From the NCBI GenBank assembly GCA_003167015.1, contig PMUF01000380.1, forward strand, positions 2,177 through 41,580: a stretch of 39,404 bases of DNA, read 5' to 3'. How positions within the stretch are numbered: position 1 is the stretch's first letter; every line of letters starts with the position of its first letter. The notes beneath the pieces are model-generated. The model did no database searches. It was given only the letters and a program-made list of their open reading frames with translations, and had not been told where the DNA came from. Of the stretch, positions 6,940 to 15,402 are shown piece after piece. The stretch comes from Chitinophagaceae bacterium (lineage in GTDB: Bacteria; Bacteroidota; Bacteroidia; Chitinophagales; Chitinophagaceae). The translations under genes were made by a program, and so were the position numbers.

Positions 6940-9165
6940 CTACTGCTTCTTCAAATCATCATTGGTAATAGCCTTCTTCTCATGCTGCTCCCTTTCCACC
7001 TTCAGCTTTCCGAAGGTAAAGCTCATGTAAATACGTAGACTAAGCGTATGGTTCAGATTCGTGGTTGATTGGGACAGTAAGGCCGACTTCACGTCAGTGG
7101 TGACCGATATTCCGCGGGAGAGAAAATTTTCTGCCCCGACGCCGATGGTCCCCCTCTTTTTCGGTAGTTCCCGCTTCAGGGTAAGACTATAATAAGGGAA
7201 GCCGGTTTGGTATCCCTGCAATAGGACCTGGCTGCCCCGGTAATAGCTGTATAAATAGAGCGACCATCCTTTTGAAAACGTATAGCCCCCCGACAGTCTG
7301 GCGCTGACAATCCAGCCCGCATGGCGACCGGCCACAGCACCCACGCCCGTCAACAGCCCATTATTTTCCAATTCGGTGTAATACAGGTCAGCGCCACCAC
7401 TGAGCGACAGTTTTTGACCGACTTCAAGATTGGCAAAGACATTCAGACCGCCGGTGGATTCTTTTCCGATATTCGCATAGGTCCTCTCAATGGTATCTCC
7501 ACCGCCAACGGGCAGACTCACGCTTTCAATTGCGTGCGTCGTATGCCGAAAAAAGCCGGAAAAGCCAATCGACATATCCTTGATCGTCGTATTATAGCTC
7601 AGCTCGACATTATCCGAATATTCTGGCCCCAGGGCCGGATTACCGGTCGCTACGCTCCCCGGATCGGAGGCGATCACATTCGGATTGAGGAACTGAATCG
7701 AAGGCCGTTGAATCCGCCTTGTAAAGGATAGTTTTATCAGCTTTCCGTTTTTCAGCCGCCAGCCTGTATTGACGGCAGGAACAAAGACACCATAGGACGG
7801 GATGTTTGGCAAAGTCACGCCCTGGTCCCGCAAACCGGCACTAATAGCTGCATACTCGTACCGGACACCGGCCCGGAAACTAAAAGGAGACCGGGTATTT
7901 AACGTATATTCCAGGTAACCGGCCGTCACATTTTGATGATAGGTGAAGCGATTGGTAAGTTCCGGGGAAGCCTCCACGGTGAAAGGATCGTTTCCGGCAG
8001 CCATTTCATAGTGGTAATTGCTGATCACCTGCCGGATGATATACTTGCCCCCAAACTCCAGCAGTTGATTGGAGTCCAACGGCGTCTGATAATCGGCCTG
8101 CAAGGTAATTTCCTGGTTGGAGCTTCCGTCATCATTCCCCAGCCGGCCGATCAACGAATCATCTGCCGGCGTCTGCTGCGCATTTTTGAATCCACTCGTG
8201 CCACCCGTCCGGCTAAAGAGGGTAAGGAAACTGAATTCCCGCCGTGACCGGGTAAAAGTATGGGTAAAATCAACCGTCGCGTCGACTGTCCCTGACTGTG
8301 TGGATAGTGCCACCTGATTCAAAAGCGTACTATCCGGGACAGACCCGTTGTAAAAATTACTAACCAGGTTATCCTGGTAGTTATGACTATTGAATTGGCT
8401 GTATCGCACGGAGGCATTTAAAAAGTTATTTTTGTCCATATCGTAGTCCCACCCCAAATTATAGTTGTCCGTGAGTTCATTTTTGTGAGTGGCCGCCTGC
8501 TGAACAATCGTCTCCGACCCTGCCGTCTGCACATTGCTATATGTCCCTGTAACGTTATAGGTCGCCCGTCCAAAACCCCCGATGGAAAATGCCATTTTCT
8601 TGTTATTATAGGCCCCATCTATGCCCAGGAAGGAAGCCCTGGTGCCGATGGCCATATCCGGATTCACAAGAATACCACGCAAACGGTCCTGTTTCAACAC
8701 GATGTTGATGATGCCCGCCGATCCATCGGCATCATATTTAACGGATGGCGCGGTGATCACCTCGATCGACTTTATCTGATCGAGTGGAATTTGCTTCAAC
8801 GCATCGGCCAGATTATTCGCCGTGATCGTCGAAGGTCTACCATTGATCAGCACTTTGATATTGGCACTGCCCCGCAGCGTCACATTGCCGTCAATATCCA
8901 CGGAGAGCAGTGGCACCCGCCGCATGGCGTCGGTGGCGTCGCCACCGGTAAGCGACTTATCCCGCTCCACGTTATACACCGTTCGGTCCAGCTTTTCTTC
9001 AATCAAAGCCCGCTTGCCGTCAATAACCACTTCCTTTAGGATGGATATGGTGTCAAATACCAAGGGCGCCCGTTTCAGGGAATCTTTCGCGACCCCCGAA
9101 ACCGTTTGTGCCGATCCGTATAGGACCAAAAGCATAAACAGGCAGCCCATAGTCATCCTTATCAT
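6940..9165 (-). CDS. outer-membrane beta-barrel protein (OMP_b-brl_3 / TonB-receptor-like)
   Basis: 741 residues from the ATG at 9165. This start is chosen because GAAAG lies six bases upstream and it opens on a signal peptide (MIRMTMGCLFMLLVLYGSAQ); ATG 9171 is the alternative. After a short linker comes a plug-like region (about 35-150) with VLINGRPSTI, IPLDQIKSIEVITAPSVKY and GSAGIINIVLK, then a long barrel with repeated aromatic strands typical of the outer-membrane beta-barrel family that resembles TonB receptors. The usual N-terminal carboxypeptidase-like domain is missing or very short. It is transcribed divergently from a LytS/LytTR pair, so it is a plausible regulatory target of that pair. 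The transported ligand is unknown. Confidence 0.85.
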   Translation of the reverse strand: MIRMTMGCLFMLLVLYGSAQTVSGVAKDSLKRAPLVFDTISILKEVVIDGKRALIEEKLDRTVYNVERDKSLTGGDATDAMRRVPLLSVDIDGNVTLRGSANIKVLINGRPSTITANNLADALKQIPLDQIKSIEVITAPSVKYDADGSAGIINIVLKQDRLRGILVNPDMAIGTRASFLGIDGAYNNKKMAFSIGGFGRATYNVTGTYSNVQTAGSETIVQQAATHKNELTDNYNLGWDYDMDKNNFLNASVRYSQFNSHNYQDNLVSNFYNGSVPDSTLLNQVALSTQSGTVDATVDFTHTFTRSRREFSFLTLFSRTGGTSGFKNAQQTPADDSLIGRLGNDDGSSNQEITLQADYQTPLDSNQLLEFGGKYIIRQVISNYHYEMAAGNDPFTVEASPELTNRFTYHQNVTAGYLEYTLNTRSPFSFRAGVRYEYAAISAGLRDQGVTLPNIPSYGVFVPAVNTGWRLKNGKLIKLSFTRRIQRPSIQFLNPNVIASDPGSVATGNPALGPEYSDNVELSYNTTIKDMSIGFSGFFRHTTHAIESVSLPVGGGDTIERTYANIGKESTGGLNVFANLEVGQKLSLSGGADLYYTELENNGLLTGVGAVAGRHAGWIVSARLSGGYTFSKGWSLYLYSYYRGSQVLLQGYQTGFPYYSLTLKRELPKKRGTIGVGAENFLSRGISVTTDVKSALLSQSTTNLNHTLSLRIYMSFTFGKLKVEREQHEKKAITNDDLKKQ

Positions 9166-9269
9166 AGCCATCTTTCGGAGCAAAATAGCAGAAAAGCCTG
9201 GGCCAAAACAGGCCACCGGATACTTCCACCTGAATATTTGACGGATCGGGAGGAATAATTGACAGAAGC

Positions 9270-9300
9270 AAAGGGGGTGATTCGGCCAAAATCGCCCTTT
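9270..9300. promoter_or_regulatory. imperfect dyad in the divergent OMP / LytS promoter region
   Basis: AAAGGG (9270-9275) and GATT (9279-9282) are mirrored by AATC (9290-9293) and CCCTTT (9295-9300), with unequal spacers (three bases and one base). It sits in the 154-base gap between divergent genes, immediately before a TATCTTAC that resembles a -7 element at 9305-9312. It may be a regulator-binding site; evidence is limited to symmetry and position. Confidence 0.35.
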
Positions 9301-9319
9301 GCCGTATCTTACCCTGCGA

Positions 9320-10354
9320 ATGGCAATGACGCTACATAGGAAACGGGAAATCCTGATTCATACGGCATTTTGGGCCGTCTACCTATCCTTTATCATCAAT
9401 CATATCACAACCTACCAAACCGGTCCACAAATCCATTGGGGCCGGGTCCTGCTCGCCTCCGTGATCAGCACGTCGTATCTCATAGCGCTATCCTATCTGA
9501 ATTACTTTTATTTAATACCAGTCTTCCTGCTGAGGAAGAAGATCGGCGCATTCATCATCTTTTTTGTGGCCTGCTTTGCCGCCCTGACCTTAATACGCTT
9601 CGGCGTCGAAACCCTCGCCTTTGGCAAATCCTGGGAAACGCAAAGCCCCGCCCGAACGCAGATCATCATTCAGTCAACCATCAGCGACCTGTTTATCGTC
9701 CTGTTTATCGGCCTCCTGCGGTTCGCCTCCGATTGGGTGGAGTTCGATACCCGCCACCGGCAATTGGAGACGGAAAAACTCAATGCCGAACTAAAGTTCC
9801 TGAAAGCCCAGGTGAACCCGCATTTCCTGTTCAATACATTAAACAATCTCTACTACCTTTCCACCATAAAATCCGATACAGCCCCGATGGTGATCTCGAA
9901 GCTGTCCGAAGTCATGCGGTATATGATCTATGACTCTAACCATGAAAAGATCGAGCTGAGCAAAGAGATCGAATACATGCAGCACTATATCGGGTTGGAG
10001 CGCCTGCGTCTCAGGGATGGGATACCCCTGGAATTCGAAGTGATTGGCAAGACTGATATGCTGATCTTTCCGCTGATCCTGATCACGTTCCTTGAAAACG
10101 CCTTCAAACACGGTATCACCAATGGCAGCGACCAATGCTGGATCAAAGCCCGGTTGGAAGTCAATAAAACCCACCTGGTATACACGATTGCCAATAGCAA
10201 GATCAAAACGGTATCCTATCCGGCGGACACAGAAGGCATCGGGCTGAAGAACGTGAAAAGAAGGCTTGACCTTAGCTACCCCGGAAAACACCAACTCCAC
10301 ATCGATGACCGGGAAGTTGCTTATTCCGTGACCTTAACCATCGAACGGCCATGA
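9320..10354 (+). CDS. LytS-type sensor histidine kinase
   Basis: 344 residues from ATG 9320; ATG 9326 is nearly as good, and an upstream in-frame TTG at 9299 is less likely. Four hydrophobic segments fill the first 125 residues or so, followed by a short coiled linker (HRQLETEKLNAELKFLKAQ) and the His_kinase signature NPHFLFNTLNNL, with the phospho-accepting His at about residue 168. A Bergerat ATPase follows: LITFLENAFKHG (N box) and GIGLKNVKRRLDLSY (G box). This is the class that pairs with LytTR regulators, and the regulator gene overlaps its stop by four bases (ATGA), indicating translational coupling. The signal sensed by the membrane part is unknown. A very short leader is likely. Confidence 0.93.
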   Translation: MAMTLHRKREILIHTAFWAVYLSFIINHITTYQTGPQIHWGRVLLASVISTSYLIALSYLNYFYLIPVFLLRKKIGAFIIFFVACFAALTLIRFGVETLAFGKSWETQSPARTQIIIQSTISDLFIVLFIGLLRFASDWVEFDTRHRQLETEKLNAELKFLKAQVNPHFLFNTLNNLYYLSTIKSDTAPMVISKLSEVMRYMIYDSNHEKIELSKEIEYMQHYIGLERLRLRDGIPLEFEVIGKTDMLIFPLILITFLENAFKHGITNGSDQCWIKARLEVNKTHLVYTIANSKIKTVSYPADTEGIGLKNVKRRLDLSYPGKHQLHIDDREVAYSVTLTIERP

Positions 10355-11061
10355 GCATCAGATGCCATATTATCGAGGACGAACCGATGGCCAGTAAACT
10401 CCTGCAGCTTTATGTCAGCAAACTGCCCGTCCTGGAACTCATCGCCGTTAGCGACAATCCCCTCCATGCCCTCGAATCCCTAAAAACCAATCCGGTCGAC
10501 CTGCTGTTCCTCGACATTCGAATGCCGGAAATGACCGGTCTGTCACTTCTCGAAGTCTTGACAAACAGACCCCTGGCCATTCTTACCACCGCCTTTTCGG
10601 AATTCGCCCTTCAAAGCTATGAGCTGGATGTGGTCGACTACCTGAAAAAGCCCATCACCTTCGAACGCTTCATCAAAGCGGTTGGCAAAGCCGAACAACG
10701 ATTACAACTAAGAGAGCCTACCAACGAAAAATCAGGCAGTGCCGATTATATCTTTGTCAAAGAAGGCACCCGATTTGTCAAGGTAAACATCAGTGACATT
10801 CTGTTTATCGAGGGCCTGAAGAACTACGTGGCCATCCACACGGCCGCACAGAAGATCGTCAGCCTGCAACGGCTAAAAACCCTCGAAGACCAGCTTCCGG
10901 CGGATAAGTTCATCCGGGTCCACAACTCCTATATTGTGGCAAAAGGCGCCATTTCCAGCGTAAAGGAGAACGAAATCCATATCGGAGCTGCGAAGATCCC
11001 CATCGGTGAAACCTATTTGAAAACATTCATGGACTTTATAAGCGGGCGTCATCTGCATTAA
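10351..11061 (+). CDS. LytTR-family response regulator
   Basis: 236 residues. The receiver domain (1-120) carries the acidic pair E9/D10, the phosphorylation site D55 in FLDIRMPEMTG, a conserved Thr at 79-80 and the Lys before Pro at about 100 (DYLKKP). The C-terminal LytTR DNA-binding domain (about 128-230) shows FVKEGTRFVKVNISDILFIE, the YVAIHT strand and FIRVHNSYIV. The start ATG overlaps the kinase stop, so the two are co-expressed. The nearest plausible target is the divergent outer-membrane beta-barrel gene upstream of the kinase. Confidence 0.93.
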   Translation: MSIRCHIIEDEPMASKLLQLYVSKLPVLELIAVSDNPLHALESLKTNPVDLLFLDIRMPEMTGLSLLEVLTNRPLAILTTAFSEFALQSYELDVVDYLKKPITFERFIKAVGKAEQRLQLREPTNEKSGSADYIFVKEGTRFVKVNISDILFIEGLKNYVAIHTAAQKIVSLQRLKTLEDQLPADKFIRVHNSYIVAKGAISSVKENEIHIGAAKIPIGETYLKTFMDFISGRHLH

Positions 11062-11099
11062 CGTTTTTATTATTAACTTCAGACATAACTTTTGAAAAA

Positions 11100-11582
11100 A
11101 TGAACAAGGCATCAATATTTATTTTAGGGCTTGTCACCTCATTCTGTTTGGGTTTTGTTTTCAAGACGATAATCGTCAAACAAAATAATTCCAACACGAC
11201 AAACATGAAAAAGGTAACAGGAATCGGTGGCATCTTTTTTAAATGCAAAGACCCCAAAAAATTGAAGGAATGGTACAAAACACATTTAGGGTTTAACACA
11301 AACGATTATGGGGCAAATTTTGAGTGGCGACAAGATGGAGACTCAACAAAAAAAGGATCTACTAGTTGGAGCCCATTTGCTGTAACAACAAAGTATTTTG
11401 AGCCTTCGACAAAAGATTTTATGATAAACTATAGAGTGGAGAATTTAGAAGCGCTTGTAGAGCAACTAAAAAATGAAGGGGTAACAATTGTAGACAAAAT
11501 TGAGGCTTCTGATTATGGTAAATTTGTTCATATTATTGACGTGGAAGGCAACAAGATTGAACTTTGGGAGCCTGGCGGGTAG
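11100..11582 (+). CDS. VOC (glyoxalase/bleomycin-resistance fold) protein with N-terminal membrane anchor
   Basis: 160 residues. The first 35 contain a hydrophobic stretch (SIFILGLVTSFCLGFVF) like an uncleaved signal anchor; a VOC domain follows from residue 36 (KKVTGIGGIFFKCKDPKKLKEW...LGF) and ends KFVHIIDVEGNKIELWEP, the usual C-terminal metal-ligand motif. Most VOC proteins of this type are about 125 residues, so the ATG at 11205 is a possible alternative start, but the upstream segment is a good anchor and ATG 11100 follows a purine-rich GAAAAA. The substrate is unknown. The gene is clearly more AT-rich than its neighbours, suggesting recent arrival. It starts 38 bases after the LytTR gene but is probably not functionally tied to it. 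Confidence 0.8.
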   Translation: MNKASIFILGLVTSFCLGFVFKTIIVKQNNSNTTNMKKVTGIGGIFFKCKDPKKLKEWYKTHLGFNTNDYGANFEWRQDGDSTKKGSTSWSPFAVTTKYFEPSTKDFMINYRVENLEALVEQLKNEGVTIVDKIEASDYGKFVHIIDVEGNKIELWEPGG

Positions 11583-11620
11583 GCTCATTCCAACGGATGA
11601 AAATAGAATCCGCCCCTCAT

Positions 11621-11908
11621 TTACTCCGACCTCAGTGTCTTTACCGGATTGGGCAAAGGCGGGTTTGAATGGGCGATTTCTGAAGCATGCATGGCCGCTT
11701 TCAATCGTCGCCAAAGCCTCTGAGCCCTTTCCGCATCGGCTCGCTCGTCGGCTTTTCTGTCGGATTCCAAAAACGCAAGGACCATTTCCATGAAATGCCC
11801 CTCGTCGGGTTGTTCCCTCATCAACGCCTGTAGCTCCTTCAATTCTTCCGGAGCGATCTCTCCCGAGACCTGACGGCCAAACAATATCCATATCCGGTCT
11901 TCTTCCAT
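11621..11908 (-). pseudogene. collapsed gene: FecR-like N-terminus joined to an FtsX-permease C-terminal tail
   Basis: A 95-residue ORF. The first 70 residues or so (MEEDRIWILFGRQ, GEIAPEELKELQALM, then a charged helix ending LWRRLKAAM) resemble the cytoplasmic N-terminal helices of FecR-type proteins. The last residues (LPNPVKTLRSE) are the typical C-terminus of the FtsX permeases found elsewhere in this window (NPVKSIRSE at 12758, NPIKSLRAE at 28662). The final 39 bases match the 3' end of the 12758 permease gene at about 29 positions. The simplest reading is a deletion that removed the middle of a longer gene. It could alternatively be a real small protein whose tail matches by chance. No membrane segment remains. 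Confidence 0.55.
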
Positions 11909-12139
11909 AGATAAAGGTCGCGTTTAACGTCCCGTGCTTCTATTTCTGCCAAGCTAATGCCAAAAGTAAAATCAATTGTAAAACAATACGATAGGTCAAA
12001 CCCAGAATGTCTACCGTCTGTTTTCGATACAGTCATTGTCCGGTAACTTTGAGGTAACCCTAAGGGCGCTTACCCTCACTTTTCCTCCAGTCAATCGAAA
12101 CATATACCAACTGAAGGGATTATTGCGGATCTTAGCGAG

Positions 12140-12748
12140 ATGAAGACAGAAAACAATTCTAATCTCATAGAAGAAGCAATAGGCTCCACGGATATTTATT
12201 TGGTGGATCAGATCATGAAAGGCAGGTATAAAGCCAACGATATCGTTCTGGATGCAGGTTGCGGATATGGCAGGAATCTGCATTGGTTCCTTCGGAATAA
12301 TGTCGTCATTTACGGTATAGACCAGGACGTCAATGCTATTCATGATCTGCAGCGCCGTCACCCTGTGGTCGCAGCGCAGTTTCGTCAGTCGGCAGTAGAA
12401 AAGATGCCCTTTGAAAAGGGCCAATTTGACCATGTTATCAGCAGTGCGGTATTACATTTTGCAAAGGATACCGCACATTTCGGGCAGATGATCACGGAGA
12501 TGGTGCGTGTTTTAAAACCCTCAGGTTCGCTATTCATTCGGATGACATCCGATATAGGCATTGAGGATAGCGTACAGCCGGTCGGAAATGGCGTCTATGA
12601 TATACCTGACGGCTCCCGCCGGTTTCTGCTGACCAGAACTTTATTGGCTGATGTGATGCGAAAGAATGAGCTATCCTTTCTGGAGCCATTGAAAACAGTT
12701 AATGTGAATGATATCCGTTGTATGAGTACTTTGATGTTAGCGAGATGA
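12140..12748 (+). CDS. class I SAM-dependent methyltransferase
   Basis: 202 residues with the Rossmann-type SAM site at about 36-46 (VLDAGCGYGRN), an acidic residue ending strand 2 (IYGIDQD), motif III/IV-like FDHVISSAVLHF and the post-motif EMVRVLKPSGSLFIRM. This fits the Methyltransf_11 group of small soluble methyltransferases. The substrate cannot be assigned. It stands alone on the plus strand: upstream is the reversed collapsed permease gene across a 231-base gap with no further gene, and its stop lies nine bases from the convergent permease gene. Confidence 0.88.
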   Translation: MKTENNSNLIEEAIGSTDIYLVDQIMKGRYKANDIVLDAGCGYGRNLHWFLRNNVVIYGIDQDVNAIHDLQRRHPVVAAQFRQSAVEKMPFEKGQFDHVISSAVLHFAKDTAHFGQMITEMVRVLKPSGSLFIRMTSDIGIEDSVQPVGNGVYDIPDGSRRFLLTRTLLADVMRKNELSFLEPLKTVNVNDIRCMSTLMLAR

Positions 12749-12757
12749 ATAAAGATT

Positions 12758-15220
12758 CTACTCCGACCTGATCGATTTCACCGGGTTGGCCAAAGCGGTC
12801 TTAAAACTTTGTAAGCCGATCGTAATCAAAGAAATGATAAGCAATATCAGGGGTGGTGCTATAAAAAGGAAGCCGTCCACAGGAATATGGAAAGCATAAT
12901 TGCTGAGCCATAGGTGCACAAGGAAATAGATGACGGGCAATGCGATGGCTGATGCTATGGCAACCAGCACGACGAAGTCTTTGGAAAATAAAACCAGGAT
13001 ACTATACACAGAAGCTCCCAATACTTTCCGGATCCCGATTTCCTTGACACGTAGCCGGACCACAAAGCTGGACAATCCCAGTAACCCCAGGCAGGCCACG
13101 ATGATGGTAAGGATGGTAAATAGGCTGAAGACTTTCCCGAACCGTTGATCGGACTGGTACTGGCGGTCAAAGAATTCATTCAGGAAAAAGTATTCAAACG
13201 GAGTGCCCCCAAAAATACTTTCATAGGAATCTTCGATGGCAGACATGCCATCGGATATATGGCCGGCATGAACATGTATCGAAAAATAGGTCCAGTTCGT
13301 ACGGCTGGGATACAGGTAAATCATTGGATCATAGCCTTCCCGAAGCGATCGTTGATGATAGTCGCTTAACACGCCGATGATCTCGGCATGATTGTCGCCG
13401 ATTTCCGTGAGAGTGACATACTGGTGAAGTGCGGCTTCATTATTCTTAAACCCCAGGCCTTTAACAACTTCTTCATTGACGATCACCTTGGTCTTATCAT
13501 GCTGGTAATCGGACGACGTATCATGGAAGGTAAAATTCCTTCCGGCGGCCAGCTCCATCTGGTAGGTGCTGATGAAATGATCATCTACCTCAACGATATT
13601 GGTGACAAAATTATGCGTTTGGTCGTCGGTTGCCTTCCGGATGCTATTCCGAGCGACCACGGTCTTACCCGGAATTTCCGTAGACAGGGCGACATCGCTG
13701 ATGGACGGCTGCCGGAGCACCTGCGCCTGGAAGGACCTGAGCTTATACTCGTAGGTCGTATCATAGTGCGGAGGTACCTTCACAACGAGCACCTCGTCCT
13801 TATTATAGCCCAAAGATTGGTTCCGCATAAAAGATAGTTGCCGGTAAACCGTCACCGTACCGGCGATCAGCAGCAGGGATAGCACAAACTGAAAAGAAAC
13901 CAGCACCTTTCTCAGCAGAATACCTTTCCCGGATTGAAAGAATCTTCCTTTCAGTACCAGGACAGGCTTGTAGGCAGACAGGATAAAGGCGGGATAGGCT
14001 CCGACAAGTAAGGCGCCTGTCAGGAAGATCGTGACTAAGGACAGCCAAAACCCGGATGCATGCCAGAGCCCGGAGGAAGCAGAACCCGCGCTGATATCTT
14101 TGCCGATAAAGGCGCCGAAATAAGGGAAACAAATGTACACAATAGCCGCGGCCAGGATCAGCGCCAGCAGGTTGATCAGCACCGACTCAATGATGAACTG
14201 GCCGATCAATTGCCATCGCAAAGCGCCTACTACTTTTCTGAGCCCTACTTCCTTGGCGCGTTCCATGGACTTAGCCGTGGATAAATTGATATAATTGATC
14301 CAGGCGATCACGAGGATGAAGATCCCAATGACGGTCAGGAAGTAGACTTCCTTGTCACTCCCATTATCTTCCGGTCCTTTGAGGCCCTCGGACCTGAGAT
14401 GGATGTCCACTAATGGCTGTAAATGGAAATAGGTCACGAAATTATAATCTTTCATGATTTTACCCAGGTGCGTATTGATGAAAGTCGGAAACCTCGCTTC
14501 CACCTTTTTAGGGTCCGTTCCGGGAGCCAGCATCACATAGTTATAAAATTCAGGCCATGTCCAACTATCTACCCGGTCGCTGCCCAGCGTACTGAACGAA
14601 ATCAGCATATCGAATTTTATATGTGAGTTCTCCGGTACATCCTTAAAAACGCCGGTCACTTTCAAAGGCAAGTTCTGATTAAGAAGTAAGGTTTTACCCA
14701 TCGGGTCTTCTTTTCCAAAATATTTTTCCGCCAATTTTTTAGAGATCACCGCTGTCCGGGCTCCTATTAGGGCTGTAGAAGGATCGCCCGACACGAATGG
14801 AAAGGAGAACATCGTCAAAAAGGAGGCATCCGCGAAATAGAGTTTCCCCGGATTAAAGATGACCGCATTACCTTTTGTATTAGTATAGGAAATATTGGAA
14901 GCGGCCATAAAGATGACAGGGCTCACCACCCGGGCATAATCGACGACCTCCGGGAACGCTGCTTTCATGGCAGGCCCTACCGCCGGATGATTGGTGGACA
15001 TAGGCGGCAGGTTGGAAAAGCTGCCTCCGAAGGATATATTGACACGGTAAATATTCGCCAGGTTTTTATTGAAACCGTCATAGCTCGATTCGAAATGGAC
15101 GTATTGAAAAATAAAAAAACAGGCCGCCAGGCCGATGGCCAGTCCAAAAATATTGACCAGCGTATATATTCTATTCTTGATCAGGTTCCTGTAAGCGATT
15201 GTAAAATAGCTCCTGAACAT
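12758..15220 (-). CDS. ABC transporter permease, MacB-PCD/FtsX type
   Basis: 820 residues. An N-terminal membrane helix (about 20-42, YTLVNIFGLAIGLAACFFIF) is followed by a large periplasmic MacB-PCD domain (about 50-250), a three-helix FtsX domain (about 285-410, opening SMERAKEVGLRKVVGA), a transition helix (about 430-455), a second periplasmic domain and a second FtsX domain (about 685-815, with RVKEIGIRKVLGAS), ending NPVKSIRSE. This duplicated layout is the large Bacteroidota family related to MacB/LolC, proposed to export compounds or move envelope substrates using periplasmic conformational change. No ATPase gene is adjacent, so the partner would be encoded elsewhere. It converges with the methyltransferase. 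Confidence 0.93.
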   Translation of the reverse strand: MFRSYFTIAYRNLIKNRIYTLVNIFGLAIGLAACFFIFQYVHFESSYDGFNKNLANIYRVNISFGGSFSNLPPMSTNHPAVGPAMKAAFPEVVDYARVVSPVIFMAASNISYTNTKGNAVIFNPGKLYFADASFLTMFSFPFVSGDPSTALIGARTAVISKKLAEKYFGKEDPMGKTLLLNQNLPLKVTGVFKDVPENSHIKFDMLISFSTLGSDRVDSWTWPEFYNYVMLAPGTDPKKVEARFPTFINTHLGKIMKDYNFVTYFHLQPLVDIHLRSEGLKGPEDNGSDKEVYFLTVIGIFILVIAWINYINLSTAKSMERAKEVGLRKVVGALRWQLIGQFIIESVLINLLALILAAAIVYICFPYFGAFIGKDISAGSASSGLWHASGFWLSLVTIFLTGALLVGAYPAFILSAYKPVLVLKGRFFQSGKGILLRKVLVSFQFVLSLLLIAGTVTVYRQLSFMRNQSLGYNKDEVLVVKVPPHYDTTYEYKLRSFQAQVLRQPSISDVALSTEIPGKTVVARNSIRKATDDQTHNFVTNIVEVDDHFISTYQMELAAGRNFTFHDTSSDYQHDKTKVIVNEEVVKGLGFKNNEAALHQYVTLTEIGDNHAEIIGVLSDYHQRSLREGYDPMIYLYPSRTNWTYFSIHVHAGHISDGMSAIEDSYESIFGGTPFEYFFLNEFFDRQYQSDQRFGKVFSLFTILTIIVACLGLLGLSSFVVRLRVKEIGIRKVLGASVYSILVLFSKDFVVLVAIASAIALPVIYFLVHLWLSNYAFHIPVDGFLFIAPPLILLIISLITIGLQSFKTALANPVKSIRSE

Positions 15221-15352
15221 AGTTTAATATTTCTGCTTAAGGATCAAAGGAAATGCCATCCATACAGTCAATTGAAAATCAAACATATAGATTCTTTCGA
15301 ACCATAACATTGTCCGGTTTTGGTACATCGGGTGTCCAGATATTAGTCAGGA

Positions 15353-15377
15353 TGACTCGTCCGGCTAAAACTATACA
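15353..15377 (+). repeat. IS left inverted repeat
   Basis: Begins TGACTCGTCC and ends ACTATACA. It matches the reverse complement of 16988-17012 at 20 of 25 positions. It lies downstream of orfB. Confidence 0.85.
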
Positions 15378-15402
15378 GATGAATGAATAAATCCTGCAAA
15401 GG

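Noticed and set aside
8485..9039. 184-codon plus-strand open frame
   Set aside because: Antisense to the plug region of the outer-membrane barrel gene; no recognisable domain.
1318..12748. A TehA/TehB tellurite-resistance pair formed by the SLAC1-like gene and the methyltransferase
   Set aside because: They are about 10 kb apart on opposite strands with unrelated genes between, and the methyltransferase has only general class I motifs.
12029..15318. Shared CATTGTCCGGT upstream of the methyltransferase gene and beside the IS
   Set aside because: Eleven matching bases with no further similarity around them; chance cannot be excluded and no function suggests itself.
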